Below are positions 46,216-55,657 of a stretch of 64,000 nucleotides of DNA, piece after piece. Numbering within the stretch: the stretch's first letter is position 1; each line of letters begins with the position of its first letter. The translations under genes and the position numbers were made by a program. Source of the stretch: Enterococcus sp. BWB1-3 (lineage in GTDB: Bacteria; Bacillota; Bacilli; Lactobacillales; Enterococcaceae); NCBI RefSeq assembly GCF_016745275.1, contig NZ_JADOEP010000019.1, positions 17,589 through 81,588 of the forward strand, written 5' to 3'. A model generated the notes under the pieces. The model had not been told where the DNA came from. It saw only the letters and a list, made by a program, of their open reading frames with translations, and did no database searches.

Positions 46216-46811
46216 TGAGCTTTGTACTTGGATTGACAGGCGGTATTGCTACAGGAAAGACAACTGCAATGAAAGTCTTTAAAAATGCAGGATTCCCAAT
46301 TGTAGATTCAGACAAAATCGCACGAGAAGTGGTTGAGCCTGGGAGTTCGGGATTATCAGCAGTTGTTTCTGCTTTTGGAGAATCCATCAAAAACAATGAT
46401 GGATCGCTGAATCGAAAAAAACTAGGTACCCTTATCTTTTCTGACCATGAAAAGCGGGCACTTCTAAATCAGACGATGGCTCCCTTTTTAGAAAAAAGTA
46501 TTGTGGGGAAAATCAATGAACTAAAGAAAAGTTATCCCTTGGTCATTGCGGATATTCCGCTGCTGTATGAAAACGGATATGAGGAGTTTGTAGATAAAAC
46601 GGCTGTTGTATATATACCTGAAGCTAAACAGATAAAACGGCTGATGGCAAGAGATTCATTGTCAGTAGAAGAGGCGTTGCAACGAGTGAATAGTCAATGG
46701 TCGATTGAAGAAAAAAAGGAAAAGGCTGACATTGTGTTTGACAATCAGGGAACAATTGAAGACTTGGAAAGACAGATTTCGGAATGGCTGGAAAAAGAAG
46801 GGTTCATTTAA
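46215..46811 (+). CDS. coaE: Dephospho-CoA kinase
   Basis: 198 residues. P-loop GLTGGIATGKTTAM at 6-19, DSDKIAREVV near 34, and ADIPLLYENGYE near 112 in the CoA-domain. It adds the 3' phosphate in the last step of coenzyme A synthesis. The ATG shares a base with the mutM stop, with AGGAAG inside the mutM end, so translation is coupled. An upstream GTG start is rejected. Confidence 0.96.
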   Translation: MSFVLGLTGGIATGKTTAMKVFKNAGFPIVDSDKIAREVVEPGSSGLSAVVSAFGESIKNNDGSLNRKKLGTLIFSDHEKRALLNQTMAPFLEKSIVGKINELKKSYPLVIADIPLLYENGYEEFVDKTAVVYIPEAKQIKRLMARDSLSVEEALQRVNSQWSIEEKKEKADIVFDNQGTIEDLERQISEWLEKEGFI

Positions 46812-46966
46812 TCAATTGGTCTGACTCCGTTTCCAGGAGCTATGGTTTTAAATTAGGCTGAAATTAAGAAAAACTCAAGCCGTTGAGAAAAGCTTGTCAA
46901 TAACTGGTATATGATGTATTTCATGTTATAATATAACTACTAAATAATGAAATTGAGGTGATCATT

Positions 46967-47452
46967 GTGCGTTGTCCAAGATGCCACCATAATAACTCAA
47001 GAGTGATTGACAGTCGTCAGGCAGATGATGGAAGAGCAATTCGAAGAAGAAGAGAATGTGAAAACTGCCAAAATCGTTTTACGACCTTTGAAAGAATAGA
47101 AGCGGCGCCCTTACTTGTTATTAAGAAAAATGGTGATCGTGAAGAATTTAATAGAGAGAAAATATTGAGAGGGCTGATTCGGTCAGCTGAAAAGCGGCCG
47201 GTAGCCATGGAACAAATGGTAAAAATTGTGGATAATGTTGAAAATCGGGTACGGGAGCTTGGTGAAAATGAAGTTTCAACTAATCTGATTGGTGAATATG
47301 TAATGGAGGATTTGGTCAATTTAGATGAGATTGCCTATATTCGTTTTGCCAGTGTTTATCGTCAATTTAAGGATATGAGTGTATTTCTTAAGGAATTGCA
47401 GGAGATTGTCGATAAGGCGCACTTAGATAAAGATGATACGGAGAACGAATAA
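46967..47452 (+). CDS. nrdR: Transcriptional repressor NrdR
   Basis: 161 residues: N-terminal zinc ribbon [15 protein letters not shown] ... [12 protein letters not shown] with four cysteines, then an ATP-cone ([15 protein letters not shown]). It senses dATP/ATP and represses ribonucleotide reductase operons through NrdR boxes. The GTG at 46967 gives the usual MRCPRC start; GAGGTG lies 8 bases ahead. Followed after 12 bases by dnaB. Confidence 0.96.
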   Translation: MRCPRCHHNNSRVIDSRQADDGRAIRRRRECENCQNRFTTFERIEAAPLLVIKKNGDREEFNREKILRGLIRSAEKRPVAMEQMVKIVDNVENRVRELGENEVSTNLIGEYVMEDLVNLDEIAYIRFASVYRQFKDMSVFLKELQEIVDKAHLDKDDTENE

Positions 47453-47464
47453 GGAGGTCTTTCC

Positions 47465-48877
47465 GTGACAAATAACAGGAAAGAAATCCAGCCAAAAAAT
47501 ATTTTTAAAGTATTGGTTAACCATCCCTTTTCAGATTTGGAAAAAGATATCCTGATTTTTCTCTATCAGCCGATTGTAGGAGCTAATGCCTTTAGTTTGT
47601 TCCTGACTCTGTTAGGAGAAGTAAAGCAATCAGGTCTCAGCGATTCTCTTTTTCACAGAGAACTAAATCTTCTGCTGGATCTGAGTACCACACAATTGGA
47701 AGAAGCAAGAGCAAAGCTTGAAGGGATTGGACTGCTGGATACATTCGTTAAAGAGGATGCAGAATTGGATTGGGTATATGTTTTTCGACTAAATCATCCG
47801 GAGGCGGTTGAAGCATTTTTTAAGGATGAGGTACTGGCATTAACCTTGCTGAATCGTGTGGGGCAAAAGAAATTTGATCAGCTGTTTGAACGTTTTCAAC
47901 CGGAGTTTATGAATCTTGCCGGCTATGAAAATATTTCCTGTGGCTATCAGGATGTCTATTCATTTAAGGAAGAACAATTGATAGCCGAAGGAGCTCTTCT
48001 TGAAAATTTAAAGCAGGCTTTTAAAGATCCGGTACCTGTCAGAACACAGTCTGTTATTGATGAAGCAAGGTTTGACTGGTCCTTCTTTATCTCGCAGGTT
48101 GAACGCTTTGGGTTGAAGATATCAAATGACAATAGGGATTTGAAAGAAGAGATTTATTTATTTAATAGTCTTTATGGCATTGATGAGCTGGAAATGCTTG
48201 AATTCATTAAAGAAACATTTGATTATCAGACAAACGGAATTGACAGAGCAGCATTAAAAAGAGCAATTACACGTCATTATAGTGACAGCAAACCGCAAAA
48301 GGCTGTCCAGGTTAAAAGAAATGAACGAGCAAATCTTACAGAAGAGGAGCAGCGTTCTTATCGATTTAATTCATTGAAGAAAGATGGCTTTTCTGACGAA
48401 GATATTCGTACGATTCTTGATAGTGAAGCAATCCCTCCAATGACCTATCTTGCGGCGATTAAACAGCAGACCGGAGGCTTTGAAATCGCACAGGAACGCT
48501 ATATTATTGAGTACTTGGTCAAACGTTCAGGCTTGCCGAACAGTGTAATTAATATTTTGATTTCGTATGTTTTAATTATTCAAAAGCAGGCTACTTTGAA
48601 GGCAGAGTATGTATATACCATTGCGAATGACTGGGCAAAGAAAGAAATATTTTCCCCTGAAAAAGCAATGAGCTATTTGAAAACCAAACAGGAAGAAAAT
48701 CTTAAGAGACGAAATAATAAAGGCTATTCATCAAACAGAAAACAACCAGTAATCCGGAAAGAAGCACTGCCGGATTGGGTGGCAAATCCTGTTCCGGAAG
48801 AAAAGCTGTCAAAAGAAGAACAAGAAAAACTGGATAAAGAAATGGAAGAGTTTTTGAGGAGACGAGGTGAAAGATAA
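47465..48877 (+). CDS. dnaB: Replication initiation and membrane attachment protein DnaB
   Basis: 470 residues of the DnaB/DnaD family of Firmicutes (not the helicase of the same name in E. coli). The N-terminal winged helix is followed by a DnaD-like domain (EMLEFIKETFDYQTNG) and a second one containing YIIEYLVKRSGLPNSVINILISY. It helps load the replicative helicase at oriC with DnaD and DnaI. GTG start at 47465 after AGGAGG. The stop overlaps dnaI by 1 base. Confidence 0.94.
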   Translation: MTNNRKEIQPKNIFKVLVNHPFSDLEKDILIFLYQPIVGANAFSLFLTLLGEVKQSGLSDSLFHRELNLLLDLSTTQLEEARAKLEGIGLLDTFVKEDAELDWVYVFRLNHPEAVEAFFKDEVLALTLLNRVGQKKFDQLFERFQPEFMNLAGYENISCGYQDVYSFKEEQLIAEGALLENLKQAFKDPVPVRTQSVIDEARFDWSFFISQVERFGLKISNDNRDLKEEIYLFNSLYGIDELEMLEFIKETFDYQTNGIDRAALKRAITRHYSDSKPQKAVQVKRNERANLTEEEQRSYRFNSLKKDGFSDEDIRTILDSEAIPPMTYLAAIKQQTGGFEIAQERYIIEYLVKRSGLPNSVINILISYVLIIQKQATLKAEYVYTIANDWAKKEIFSPEKAMSYLKTKQEENLKRRNNKGYSSNRKQPVIRKEALPDWVANPVPEEKLSKEEQEKLDKEMEEFLRRRGER

Positions 48878-49806
48878 TGGAAGATGTAGGTAAAGAAATG
48901 TCAAAGATTATTCGCAGGAGAGACTTGAACGACCGCTTTACCGAACTGGTAAATACCGTATTGGATAATCCGGATGTGAAGCAGTTTATTTCGGAGCACC
49001 GGGATCGGCTGACAGACGAAGATATCCAGAAAAGCTATTCCAAGCTGTATGAATTCGTTCAGGAAAAAAAGAAATTCGATTTAAATGATCCGTCAATGAT
49101 TGCTCCCGGCTATGAGCCGAAACTTACGCTAAATTTCCATTATATTGATGTAACCTATGTACCTACTGAACTTTTGCTGACACGACAAAGAGAAGAGGAA
49201 GTTCGTAAACGAGTTAGTGCAATGACGATGCCCAAAGACATTCGAGAAGCTACCTTCAGCAAATTTGACCGCTCATCCAGCGGTCGCTTTGAAGCGCTGA
49301 GTGAAGCAACGAAATTCATTGACGCATATATTGCCAAACCCAAGGATCTTCATAAGGGACTGTATTTACAGGGAACTTTTGGTGTAGGAAAATCCTATCT
49401 GCTGGGAGCTGTTGCTAACGATTTAGCTAGAGACGGATTTTTAACGACAATTATTCATTTCCCTACATTTACAGTAGAGATGAAACAGGCAATTGCCAAA
49501 GATCTGGTAGGTGAGAAACTGGATGCGGTCAAGAAAGCTCCGGTACTGATGATCGATGATATAGGAGCCGAATCAATGACCAGCTGGATCAGAGATGATA
49601 TACTAAGTGTTATTCTTCAATATAGAATGCAAGAGCAGCTGGTAACGTTCTTTTCTTCAAATCTGAGTATGAAAGCTTTGGAAGAGCATTTAACGATTTC
49701 TCAAAGAGGAGAGCAGGAGCCATTGAAGGCGAAACGGTTAATGGAACGCATCCGCTATCTGGCAAAAGAAATCAGCATGAGCGGACAGGATCGGAGAAAT
49801 GGCTGA
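48877..49806 (+). CDS. dnaI: Primosomal helicase loader DnaI
   Basis: 309 residues: N-terminal helicase-binding part, then an AAA+ ATPase with Walker A GTFGVGKSY near 165, Walker B APVLMIDDIGAES near 228 and sensor SSNLSM near 265. It delivers DnaC helicase to DNA. Its ATG overlaps the dnaB stop, fitting joint expression of the two partners. A terminator lies 57 bases on. Confidence 0.95.
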   Translation: MEDVGKEMSKIIRRRDLNDRFTELVNTVLDNPDVKQFISEHRDRLTDEDIQKSYSKLYEFVQEKKKFDLNDPSMIAPGYEPKLTLNFHYIDVTYVPTELLLTRQREEEVRKRVSAMTMPKDIREATFSKFDRSSSGRFEALSEATKFIDAYIAKPKDLHKGLYLQGTFGVGKSYLLGAVANDLARDGFLTTIIHFPTFTVEMKQAIAKDLVGEKLDAVKKAPVLMIDDIGAESMTSWIRDDILSVILQYRMQEQLVTFFSSNLSMKALEEHLTISQRGEQEPLKAKRLMERIRYLAKEISMSGQDRRNG

Positions 49807-49862
49807 TCTATATGAGATAAAATTTTAATCTCATTATTTAATAATGAATGGTATGTAATAAT

Positions 49863-49907
49863 ACAGAGAGTTTATGATAATTGTTTCTAGACTTTCTGTT
49901 TTTTTAT
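49863..49907 (+). terminator. Terminator after dnaI
   Basis: ACAGAGAGT/ACTTTCTGT stem with a 19-base loop, then seven T. Confidence 0.65.
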
Positions 49908-50009
49908 TATTCATTAATTTTTCCTAATGTTGCTCCTTGTTAGTTTACAGAGAGAAAAAAAACTTTTAAACTAAATGTGGTTTAATAAATATTTTTTGGA
50001 GGGATTGGA

Positions 50010-50492
50010 ATGAAAAAAGTTAAAATGATACTTTTAGCAGCCGTATCTATTTTCATATTGGGTGCCTGCGGATCAGGCAATAATACTTCCAACGAAAGCA
50101 GTGAGAGCAGTGTGGCGAAAGAGGAATCAACGAGTCAGACCGGAGAGCAATCATGGTCAGGAAGCTCCGACAGTCAGTGGAGTTCGTTAGTTTCTGTATT
50201 TACTGGTGTATTGAGTGAAGATGCAGAAGCCGCTGAGCATGATGGGGCAATTCGTCTCGTACTGAATTCAATTGAAGCTGTCGACGATCCTGAAGTGTTT
50301 TTGCCTATGATGGAAACGGACGGTGTAATTTTAAATGTTTCTGAAGATCAGTTGGCAGAAGGTTTAACGCTGGATCAATTAAAGAGTGGAGATAAAGTTC
50401 AGTTTACTCTGACAGGGATGCCGGCAATGACCGCGTCTATTCCTCCACAAGTAGCAGGAAATGCAGTGAAAATTATTGAGAAGGTTAATTAA
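50010..50492 (+). CDS. Lipoprotein of unknown function
   Basis: 160 residues. A signal peptide ending in the lipobox ILGAC predicts lipid attachment at Cys20. Then comes a Ser/Asn/Glu-rich linker (about 21-60) and a compact domain of about 95 residues (IRLVLNSIEAVDDPEVFLP, then MTASIPPQVAGN). No family recognised. GGAGG precedes the ATG. Single gene with its own terminator. Confidence 0.8.
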   Translation: MKKVKMILLAAVSIFILGACGSGNNTSNESSESSVAKEESTSQTGEQSWSGSSDSQWSSLVSVFTGVLSEDAEAAEHDGAIRLVLNSIEAVDDPEVFLPMMETDGVILNVSEDQLAEGLTLDQLKSGDKVQFTLTGMPAMTASIPPQVAGNAVKIIEKVN

Positions 50493-50535
50493 CAAATTTG
50501 CGGTAATTATAATAAGTTAATAGGGAAATATAAAT

Positions 50536-50572
50536 CAGAATCGGCAGAAAAACTGCCTGGTTCTGTTTTTTT
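50536..50572 (+). terminator. Terminator after the lipoprotein gene
   Basis: CAGAA and GGCAG pair with CTGCC and TTCTG around AAAAA, then seven T. Confidence 0.75.
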
Positions 50573-50703
50573 GGAAAGAAATGCTTTTTTGTCCTAAAAA
50601 ATGACAATAGGTTCATACTGAAGGTGGATTTTTTTAGTGATTGTCTGCTGCTGTATTGATTGGCAGTGAAAAATAAAAAGTGGTTGTAACGAAAAATATA
50701 ATG

Positions 50704-50733
50704 TTTGACCTTTGTTGACCAATTAATTATAAT
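50704..50733 (+). promoter_or_regulatory. clpB promoter with CtsR operator
   Basis: TTTGACC TTT GTTGACC (50704-50720) is the reverse complement of the CtsR tandem heptad (GGTCAAC-AAA-GGTCAAA). TTGACC at 50705-50710 also acts as -35, with a 17-base spacer to TATAAT (50728-50733). Operator and promoter overlap, the classical layout for CtsR repression of heat-shock genes. Confidence 0.85.
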
Positions 50734-50837
50734 TTAGTTATGAGTATTCGATATCTTTGTATTTTGTGAACAGAAGTTTCATAATTAGTACAAGAATGTT
50801 TTTATAGAAAACTATATTTTTTAGGAGGGAATACAGT

Positions 50838-53447
50838 ATGAATATTGAAAAAATGACTACTACATTACAGGAAGCAATTGCAGAAGCACAGAAAATCGCA
50901 GTAACAAGACGTCATCAGGAAATTGATATTGCACATTTATGGAAAATATTTTTACAGCCAAATCATTTTGGCAGGAATTTTTATACAGATGCCGGAGTTG
51001 ATATAGAAGCCTTTGAAAGAGAAATTGATAAAGCACTGGATGAATATCCAAGTGTTCAGGGAGGAAATGTTCAATATGGTCAAAGCATGAGTCGAAATCT
51101 GTTCAATTTATTAAATGAAGCAGATAAACTACGTGAATCTTTTCAGGATGAATACTTGTCAACAGAAATTGTCGTTCTGGCTTTGATGAAATTGAAAAAT
51201 TACCGATTGACAAAATATTTAGTCAGTCAGGGGATTACGGAGAAGGAATTGCGTGCGAACATAGAAAATATTCGGGCAGGTGAACGAGTGACTTCTCAAA
51301 ATCAGGAAGAGCAGTATAAAGCACTGGAAAAATATGGAGTGGATTTAGTTCAGCAGGTTAGAAGCGGGAAAATGGACCCGATTATTGGTCGTGATGAAGA
51401 AATTCGAGATGTCATTCGAATCTTGTCAAGAAAAACTAAAAATAATCCAGTTTTGATTGGTGAGCCCGGAGTTGGTAAAACGGCCATTGTCGAGGGACTT
51501 GCACAACGGATCGTGCGTAGAGATGTACCGGAGAACCTAAAAGACAAAACGATTTTTTCTTTAGATATGGGTGCATTAATTGCCGGAGCAAAATTTCGGG
51601 GTGAATTTGAAGAGCGTCTTAAAGGTGTATTGAAAGAAGTCAAAAAAAGTGATGGCCGGATTATTCTATTCATTGACGAGATTCATAATATTGTCGGAGC
51701 AGGAAAAACAGAAGGCAGTATGGATGCCGGTAATCTGTTAAAACCGATGCTGGCCAGAGGAGAGCTGCATCTGATCGGTGCAACAACATTGGATGAATAC
51801 CGTCAGTATATGGAAAAGGATAAGGCTCTCGAGCGTCGTTTCCAAAAAGTTTTGGTGAAAGAACCGACAGTGGAGGATACGATCAGTATTTTACGTGGAT
51901 TGAAAGAGCGATTTGAAATTCACCATGGTGTAAATATCCATGATAATGCTTTGGTTGCTGCGGCTGCATTATCTGATCGCTATATCACAGACCGCTTTTT
52001 GCCGGATAAAGCAATCGATTTGGTTGATGAGGCTAGTGCAACGATTCGTGTAGAAATGAATTCTATGCCAACTGAACTGGATCAGGTGACCCGGCGATTA
52101 ATGCAATTGGAAATTGAAGAGGCAGCCCTGAAAAAAGAATCAGATGATGCCAGCAAGAAACGATTGGCAAATCTTCAAGAAGAACTGGCAGAGCTTAGAG
52201 AAGAAGCTAACAACATGAAGCTGCAGTGGGAGACTGAAAAGGAAGAAGTAAATGCAGTCAGCAACAAACGGGCTGAAATCGATAAAGCCAAACACGAGCT
52301 GGAAGATGCTGAAAATAATTATGATCTGGAGCGTGCAGCAGTTCTTCGCCATGGAACAATTCCTGAGCTTGAAAAGGAATTGAAAAATCTGGAGAAAAAG
52401 AACGACGACAGTAATATAAAGATGGTGCAGGAATCTGTTACAGATCATGAAATTGCACAGGTTGTCGGACGCTTAACAGGAATTCCTGTTACAAAACTTG
52501 TTGAAGGCGAACGGGAAAAGCTGATGAAATTGAATGAAACTCTTCATAAGCGTGTGATTGGACAGAATGAAGCGGTAGATGCTGTGAGTGATGCAGTGAT
52601 TCGCTCTCGTGCAGGTCTGCAGGACCCAAATCGTCCTTTAGGTTCTTTCCTTTTCTTGGGACCGACCGGAGTTGGTAAAACGGAACTGGCGAAAGCGTTG
52701 GCAGAAAATCTTTTTGATTCTGAAGAACACATGGTACGAATTGATATGAGTGAATACATGGAAAAACACAGTGTCTCCCGATTAGTTGGTGCCCCTCCAG
52801 GCTATGTTGGCTATGAAGAAGGCGGGCAGCTGACTGAAGCTGTAAGAAGAAATCCGTATACAATAGTTTTGCTGGATGAAATTGAAAAGGCGCATCCAGA
52901 TGTCTTTAATATCCTTTTACAGGTTCTGGATGACGGGCGCTTGACTGATTCCATGGGACGTGTGGTTGACTTTAAGAATACTGTTATGATTATGACCAGT
53001 AATATCGGTTCACAGCTTTTACTGGAAGGAGTGACTGCTGACGGTCGTATTCCGGAAGATGTAGAAGAGCAGGTTCGCAGTATTCTTCGTGGGAACTTTA
53101 AACCAGAATTTTTGAATAGAATTGATGATACCATTCTATTTACACCATTGAGTATTGCTGATGTGAAGGGTATTATCACCAAACTGACTGCTCAGTTGTC
53201 AAAACGTTTGGAGCATCAGGAAATTATGCTGGTTATTTCGGATGAAGCTAAAGAATGGATTGCTCAGCAAGCTTACGATCCTGCATATGGTGCCAGACCG
53301 TTGAAACGTTTCCTGACAAAAAATGTGGAAACACCTTTGGCGAAAGAAATTGTTTCTGGAAAAGTGATGCCGAAAACAAAAGTCACCATCAGCTTATTGA
53401 ACGATCATCTGGTATTTGAGAATAAAGTAATTGAAACAGAAGAATAG
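50838..53447 (+). CDS. clpB: ATP-dependent chaperone ClpB
   Basis: 869 residues, the usual length. N-domain 1-145, first AAA+ with [10 protein letters not shown] near 208 and [11 protein letters not shown] near 280, a long coiled-coil middle domain (about 410-525: [18 protein letters not shown] and onward), and the second AAA+ with [10 protein letters not shown] near 610 and [12 protein letters not shown] near 675. The middle domain and lack of a ClpP loop set it apart from ClpC and ClpE. It rescues aggregated protein with DnaK. Controlled by the CtsR site upstream; a 105-base leader precedes the ATG. Confidence 0.98.
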   Translation: MNIEKMTTTLQEAIAEAQKIAVTRRHQEIDIAHLWKIFLQPNHFGRNFYTDAGVDIEAFEREIDKALDEYPSVQGGNVQYGQSMSRNLFNLLNEADKLRESFQDEYLSTEIVVLALMKLKNYRLTKYLVSQGITEKELRANIENIRAGERVTSQNQEEQYKALEKYGVDLVQQVRSGKMDPIIGRDEEIRDVIRILSRKTKNNPVLIGEPGVGKTAIVEGLAQRIVRRDVPENLKDKTIFSLDMGALIAGAKFRGEFEERLKGVLKEVKKSDGRIILFIDEIHNIVGAGKTEGSMDAGNLLKPMLARGELHLIGATTLDEYRQYMEKDKALERRFQKVLVKEPTVEDTISILRGLKERFEIHHGVNIHDNALVAAAALSDRYITDRFLPDKAIDLVDEASATIRVEMNSMPTELDQVTRRLMQLEIEEAALKKESDDASKKRLANLQEELAELREEANNMKLQWETEKEEVNAVSNKRAEIDKAKHELEDAENNYDLERAAVLRHGTIPELEKELKNLEKKNDDSNIKMVQESVTDHEIAQVVGRLTGIPVTKLVEGEREKLMKLNETLHKRVIGQNEAVDAVSDAVIRSRAGLQDPNRPLGSFLFLGPTGVGKTELAKALAENLFDSEEHMVRIDMSEYMEKHSVSRLVGAPPGYVGYEEGGQLTEAVRRNPYTIVLLDEIEKAHPDVFNILLQVLDDGRLTDSMGRVVDFKNTVMIMTSNIGSQLLLEGVTADGRIPEDVEEQVRSILRGNFKPEFLNRIDDTILFTPLSIADVKGIITKLTAQLSKRLEHQEIMLVISDEAKEWIAQQAYDPAYGARPLKRFLTKNVETPLAKEIVSGKVMPKTKVTISLLNDHLVFENKVIETEE

Positions 53448-53465
53448 GATTTTGGATATTTTTTG

Positions 53466-53508
53466 ACAGATCAGACAGAAGCAAACAGCTTCCGTCTGAT
53501 CTGTTTTT
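53466..53508 (+). terminator. Terminator of clpB
   Basis: ACAGATCAGACAGAAGC pairs with GCTTCCGTCTGATCTGT (one bulge), followed by five T. Confidence 0.9.
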
Positions 53509-53567
53509 CTATATGATAAGAAGGGGAGAAGCCGTATGGGAAAAAATGAAGGAGTGCATCGCTGCAT

Positions 53568-53843
53568 TTGGTGATACAATCAATCATTGCCATTATTAGC
53601 ACAATTATTTTTCTGGAGCTGCAGATTAAATTGTCATTAGTGGGTAAAAAAGAACTTTATAACAGAACTCCGAGTTGGATAAACAGAAAGAAATGGCGTG
53701 TCAAAATATTTAAACTGCTGCTGATTTTGAGAGGCGAAAGAGAAGGTCAGCGCTTAATGATGGAAAAACATAAAATACAAGAGATCATGGAACAGACAAA
53801 TAATAGAGTAAAGCAATATGAAAGTCATCGACATAGGAGATAG
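53568..53843 (+). CDS. Small membrane protein, hypothetical
   Basis: 91 residues: one N-terminal hydrophobic helix (about 3-25) followed by a basic, helical cytoplasmic tail (RKKWRVKIFKLLLILRGERE, then EQTNNRVKQYESHRH). The likely start is TTG at 53568, with AAGGAG 13 bases upstream. The start is unusual and the spacing long, so it is uncertain. It lies between clpB and repeat copy D. No family recognised. Confidence 0.5.
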   Translation: MVIQSIIAIISTIIFLELQIKLSLVGKKELYNRTPSWINRKKWRVKIFKLLLILRGEREGQRLMMEKHKIQEIMEQTNNRVKQYESHRHRR

Positions 53844-54252
53844 CATCAACGAAATATCAACTATATTAAGTAAAGTATCGAAATCTGTTTTTTTATGGGT
53901 TTCAACGTTTTTTTATAATCAAGATTGAAAACTACTGTTATTTTATCCATCTAGTTTTGAAGCATCCTCTTTCCAACGTAACTATAGAAAGGACGATTCA
54001 ATTATTGATAATTTCACTTCAAAATTGAAGGGTGAAGGAAAAGAGGTGCAAGTGAATCCATTCAAAAAATATGTTTGATATGTCTAGTGAATTAAGAGAA
54101 AAAAGCTCTAACGATATCGTGATAAAATTGAAATAGATTCTTGAGATACAAGAGATCTGCTGAGAGATCATTTCAGCAAAAAACATGGATCACAAAGATA
54201 ACAATACCAGCTTTGTTATCTCTGTGATCCATATTTTGTATTGTAAAGCTTT
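53844..54252 (+). other. Gene-free stretch ending in a strong terminator
   Basis: No open frame of note. A TATAAT lies at 53914-53919 with only a weak -35 (TTTTAT). The stretch closes with the terminator at 54185-54236. A short RNA could be made here, or the terminator may serve the small gene upstream. Confidence 0.4.
54185..54236 (+). terminator. Very strong 20-bp hairpin terminator
   Basis: ATGGATCACA and AGATAACAA pair with TTGTTATCT and TGTGATCCAT with at most one mismatch, followed by ATTTTG. The nearest gene upstream on this strand ends 340 bases earlier. Confidence 0.75.
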
Positions 54253-54612
54253 AGGGGGCTGTGACAGAAGTATATCTGAGACCCCTAAAGCCGAATAAAC
54301 GGTGTTCTAGACTTTGTATGACTCGAGCATTCGTAAGAAGCGTAAAATTAAATCCCCTCCATGCTTCGAGGATCGAAACGAAGTCCTTCAATTCTTAGTG
54401 GCTTTGCTGTTTAGAAATTGATGAGATCGAAACGAAGTGAAGTGAGAACCGTAGACGCAGAAGTTGTCTCTTCGGAAATAAGTCGAACTATACTGAAAAT
54501 ATGAGTAGCTATTTTCGTATATTCCGACTTATTGTCATAAATCACTACGATTGACTCGTCAGAGTAGATGATGCATGATACCTACCTGGTTCTTGAGACA
54601 GAACACTTCTTA
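54253..54612 (+). repeat. Dispersed intergenic repeat, copy D
   Basis: Same order as copy B: head GGGGGCTGTGACAG and TAAAGCCGAATAAACGG, then CCCTCCATGCTTCGAGGATC, GTGAGAACCGTAGACGCAG, the nested hairpin (54477-54533), then CATAAATCACTACGATTGAC, TCAGAGTAGATGATGCATGA and CTGGTTCTTGAGACAGAACA. The part after the hairpin is almost identical to copy B over 75 bases. The tail with inverted end and terminator is missing; an IS110 remnant follows instead. Confidence 0.7.
54477..54533 (+). other. Nested hairpin in repeat copy D (structured RNA candidate)
   Basis: AATAAGTCG (54477-54485), TATAC (54489-54493) and GAAAAT (54495-54500) pair with ATTTTC (54511-54516), GTATA (54517-54521) and CGACTTATT (54525-54533), with a symmetrical 3-3 internal loop, one bulged T and a 10-base apical loop. 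In copy B the same arms enclose an extra 53 bases that form another stem. Confidence 0.65.
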
Positions 54613-54694
54613 TACGAAAACTAAAACCCAAAAAATGCAAAAAAAGACTACCTGCTGCTTAATGTGTGGTTAGTCAAATTTGGTCTAGAACACT

Positions 54695-55297
54695 TTAGCA
54701 GTTGTTTGTTAAGGTGTTCTTTCTATTTTGTAGATAATTTTCTCCAAGTTCTTGATAACGGGACGCATCGGAAAACATCCGATAAATGATTCGTACCATC
54801 AAATGTACGGTCGCTACAACCGCTTTTTTGTGTCCGGTATTCCTTCTTATCCGAAAGAAAAATGCCTGTATTCGATTGGGTTTCCCTTGGGAAACGGCCA
54901 ATGCTCCTTGTGCTAACACTTTTTTTAGATAAGAATTACCTTTCCCTACACGTCTGCTGTAGGTTTTTCCAGCACTCTGATTATTCCCCGGACTCACTCC
55001 TGCCCACGAAGCCAAATGTCCAGCTGTTGGAAAGACAGACAGATCTATCCCGATTTCTGCGAGCACAACTGCGGCTGTTCGCCGATTGATTCCCGGGAGT
55101 TCTTCTAACCGTTCCACATACTCTTCATAGGGAGTGAGATAGTCGTTGATTGTTTCTTCGACTTCTTGAATTTGTTTTTCTAAACACTCAATTTGTTTGT
55201 AAAATTGGGGCAGTAACTCGTCTAAAATACTTACTCTGTAAAGGTGCTCTCTGCCGAGGGCTGTTGCTTTCTTCCAAAAGGTCGCTTCACACTCCAT
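54695..55297 (-). pseudogene. IS110-family transposase, C-terminal fragment
   Basis: About 200 residues ending in the Transposase_20 domain: LEELPGINRRTAAVVLAEIG, FPTAGHLASWAGVSPGNNQSAG, then RVGKGNSYLKKVL and the catalytic-serine region. The N-terminal DEDD RuvC-like half (about 200 residues) is missing. The reading frame stays homologous for a few codons upstream of the ATG (FTHYHTGE) and then breaks off near 55322, next to the terminator of the bacteriocin-like cassette. Inactive remnant. Confidence 0.85.
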
Positions 55298-55330
55298 CTC
55301 TCCAGTGTGGTAATGAGTAAAAAAACAAAA

Positions 55331-55358
55331 GAAAAAGCCGAACCTTTTGATTCGACTT
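55331..55358 (-). terminator. Terminator of the bacteriocin-like cassette
   Basis: On the minus strand AAGTCGAA pairs with TTCGGCTT (one G-T) around TCAAAAGG, then TTTC. It lies 27 bases after the second gene of the cassette. Confidence 0.65.
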
Positions 55359-55384
55359 CCTAATTCTTTTCTTGTGTCTTACTC

Positions 55385-55639
55385 TCAAACAAATAATTTA
55401 AAGATCAAAGGTAACAGAACTAAACAAGAAATGATAATCAACAAAATTATCATTTTATTTGAACTAATCTTATAACTATCCCTTTTTACATGCGAATAAA
55501 TTAACAGAGCTGAAAATACAGCATAAGACAAAACAACAAAAAATGATTCTTGTTGAGGAAAGAAATGAGTCAAGCCAAATCTTAATACAAGAGCTACAAA
55601 AAAACCAACTAGCAATACCTTGCTGTATGAATGTTTCAT
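55385..55639 (-). CDS. Small membrane protein, candidate immunity protein
   Basis: 84 residues from the ATG at 55639, which has GAGGA 8 bases upstream (an ATG six codons earlier touches the previous stop). Three hydrophobic segments (about 8-25, 34-50 and 62-82) separated by short basic loops. No family recognised. It is directly behind the gene for a secreted hydrophobic protein and shares its terminator, the arrangement of a bacteriocin and its immunity protein. Function inferred from context only. Confidence 0.55.
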   Translation of the reverse strand: MKHSYSKVLLVGFFVALVLRFGLTHFFPQQESFFVVLSYAVFSALLIYSHVKRDSYKISSNKMIILLIIISCLVLLPLIFKLFV

Positions 55640-55657
55640 TCTTTTGTCCTCAAACAT

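Noticed and set aside
54862..55089. Plus-strand frames inside the IS110 and clpB regions
   Set aside because: They are shadows of the true genes on the other strand or frame.
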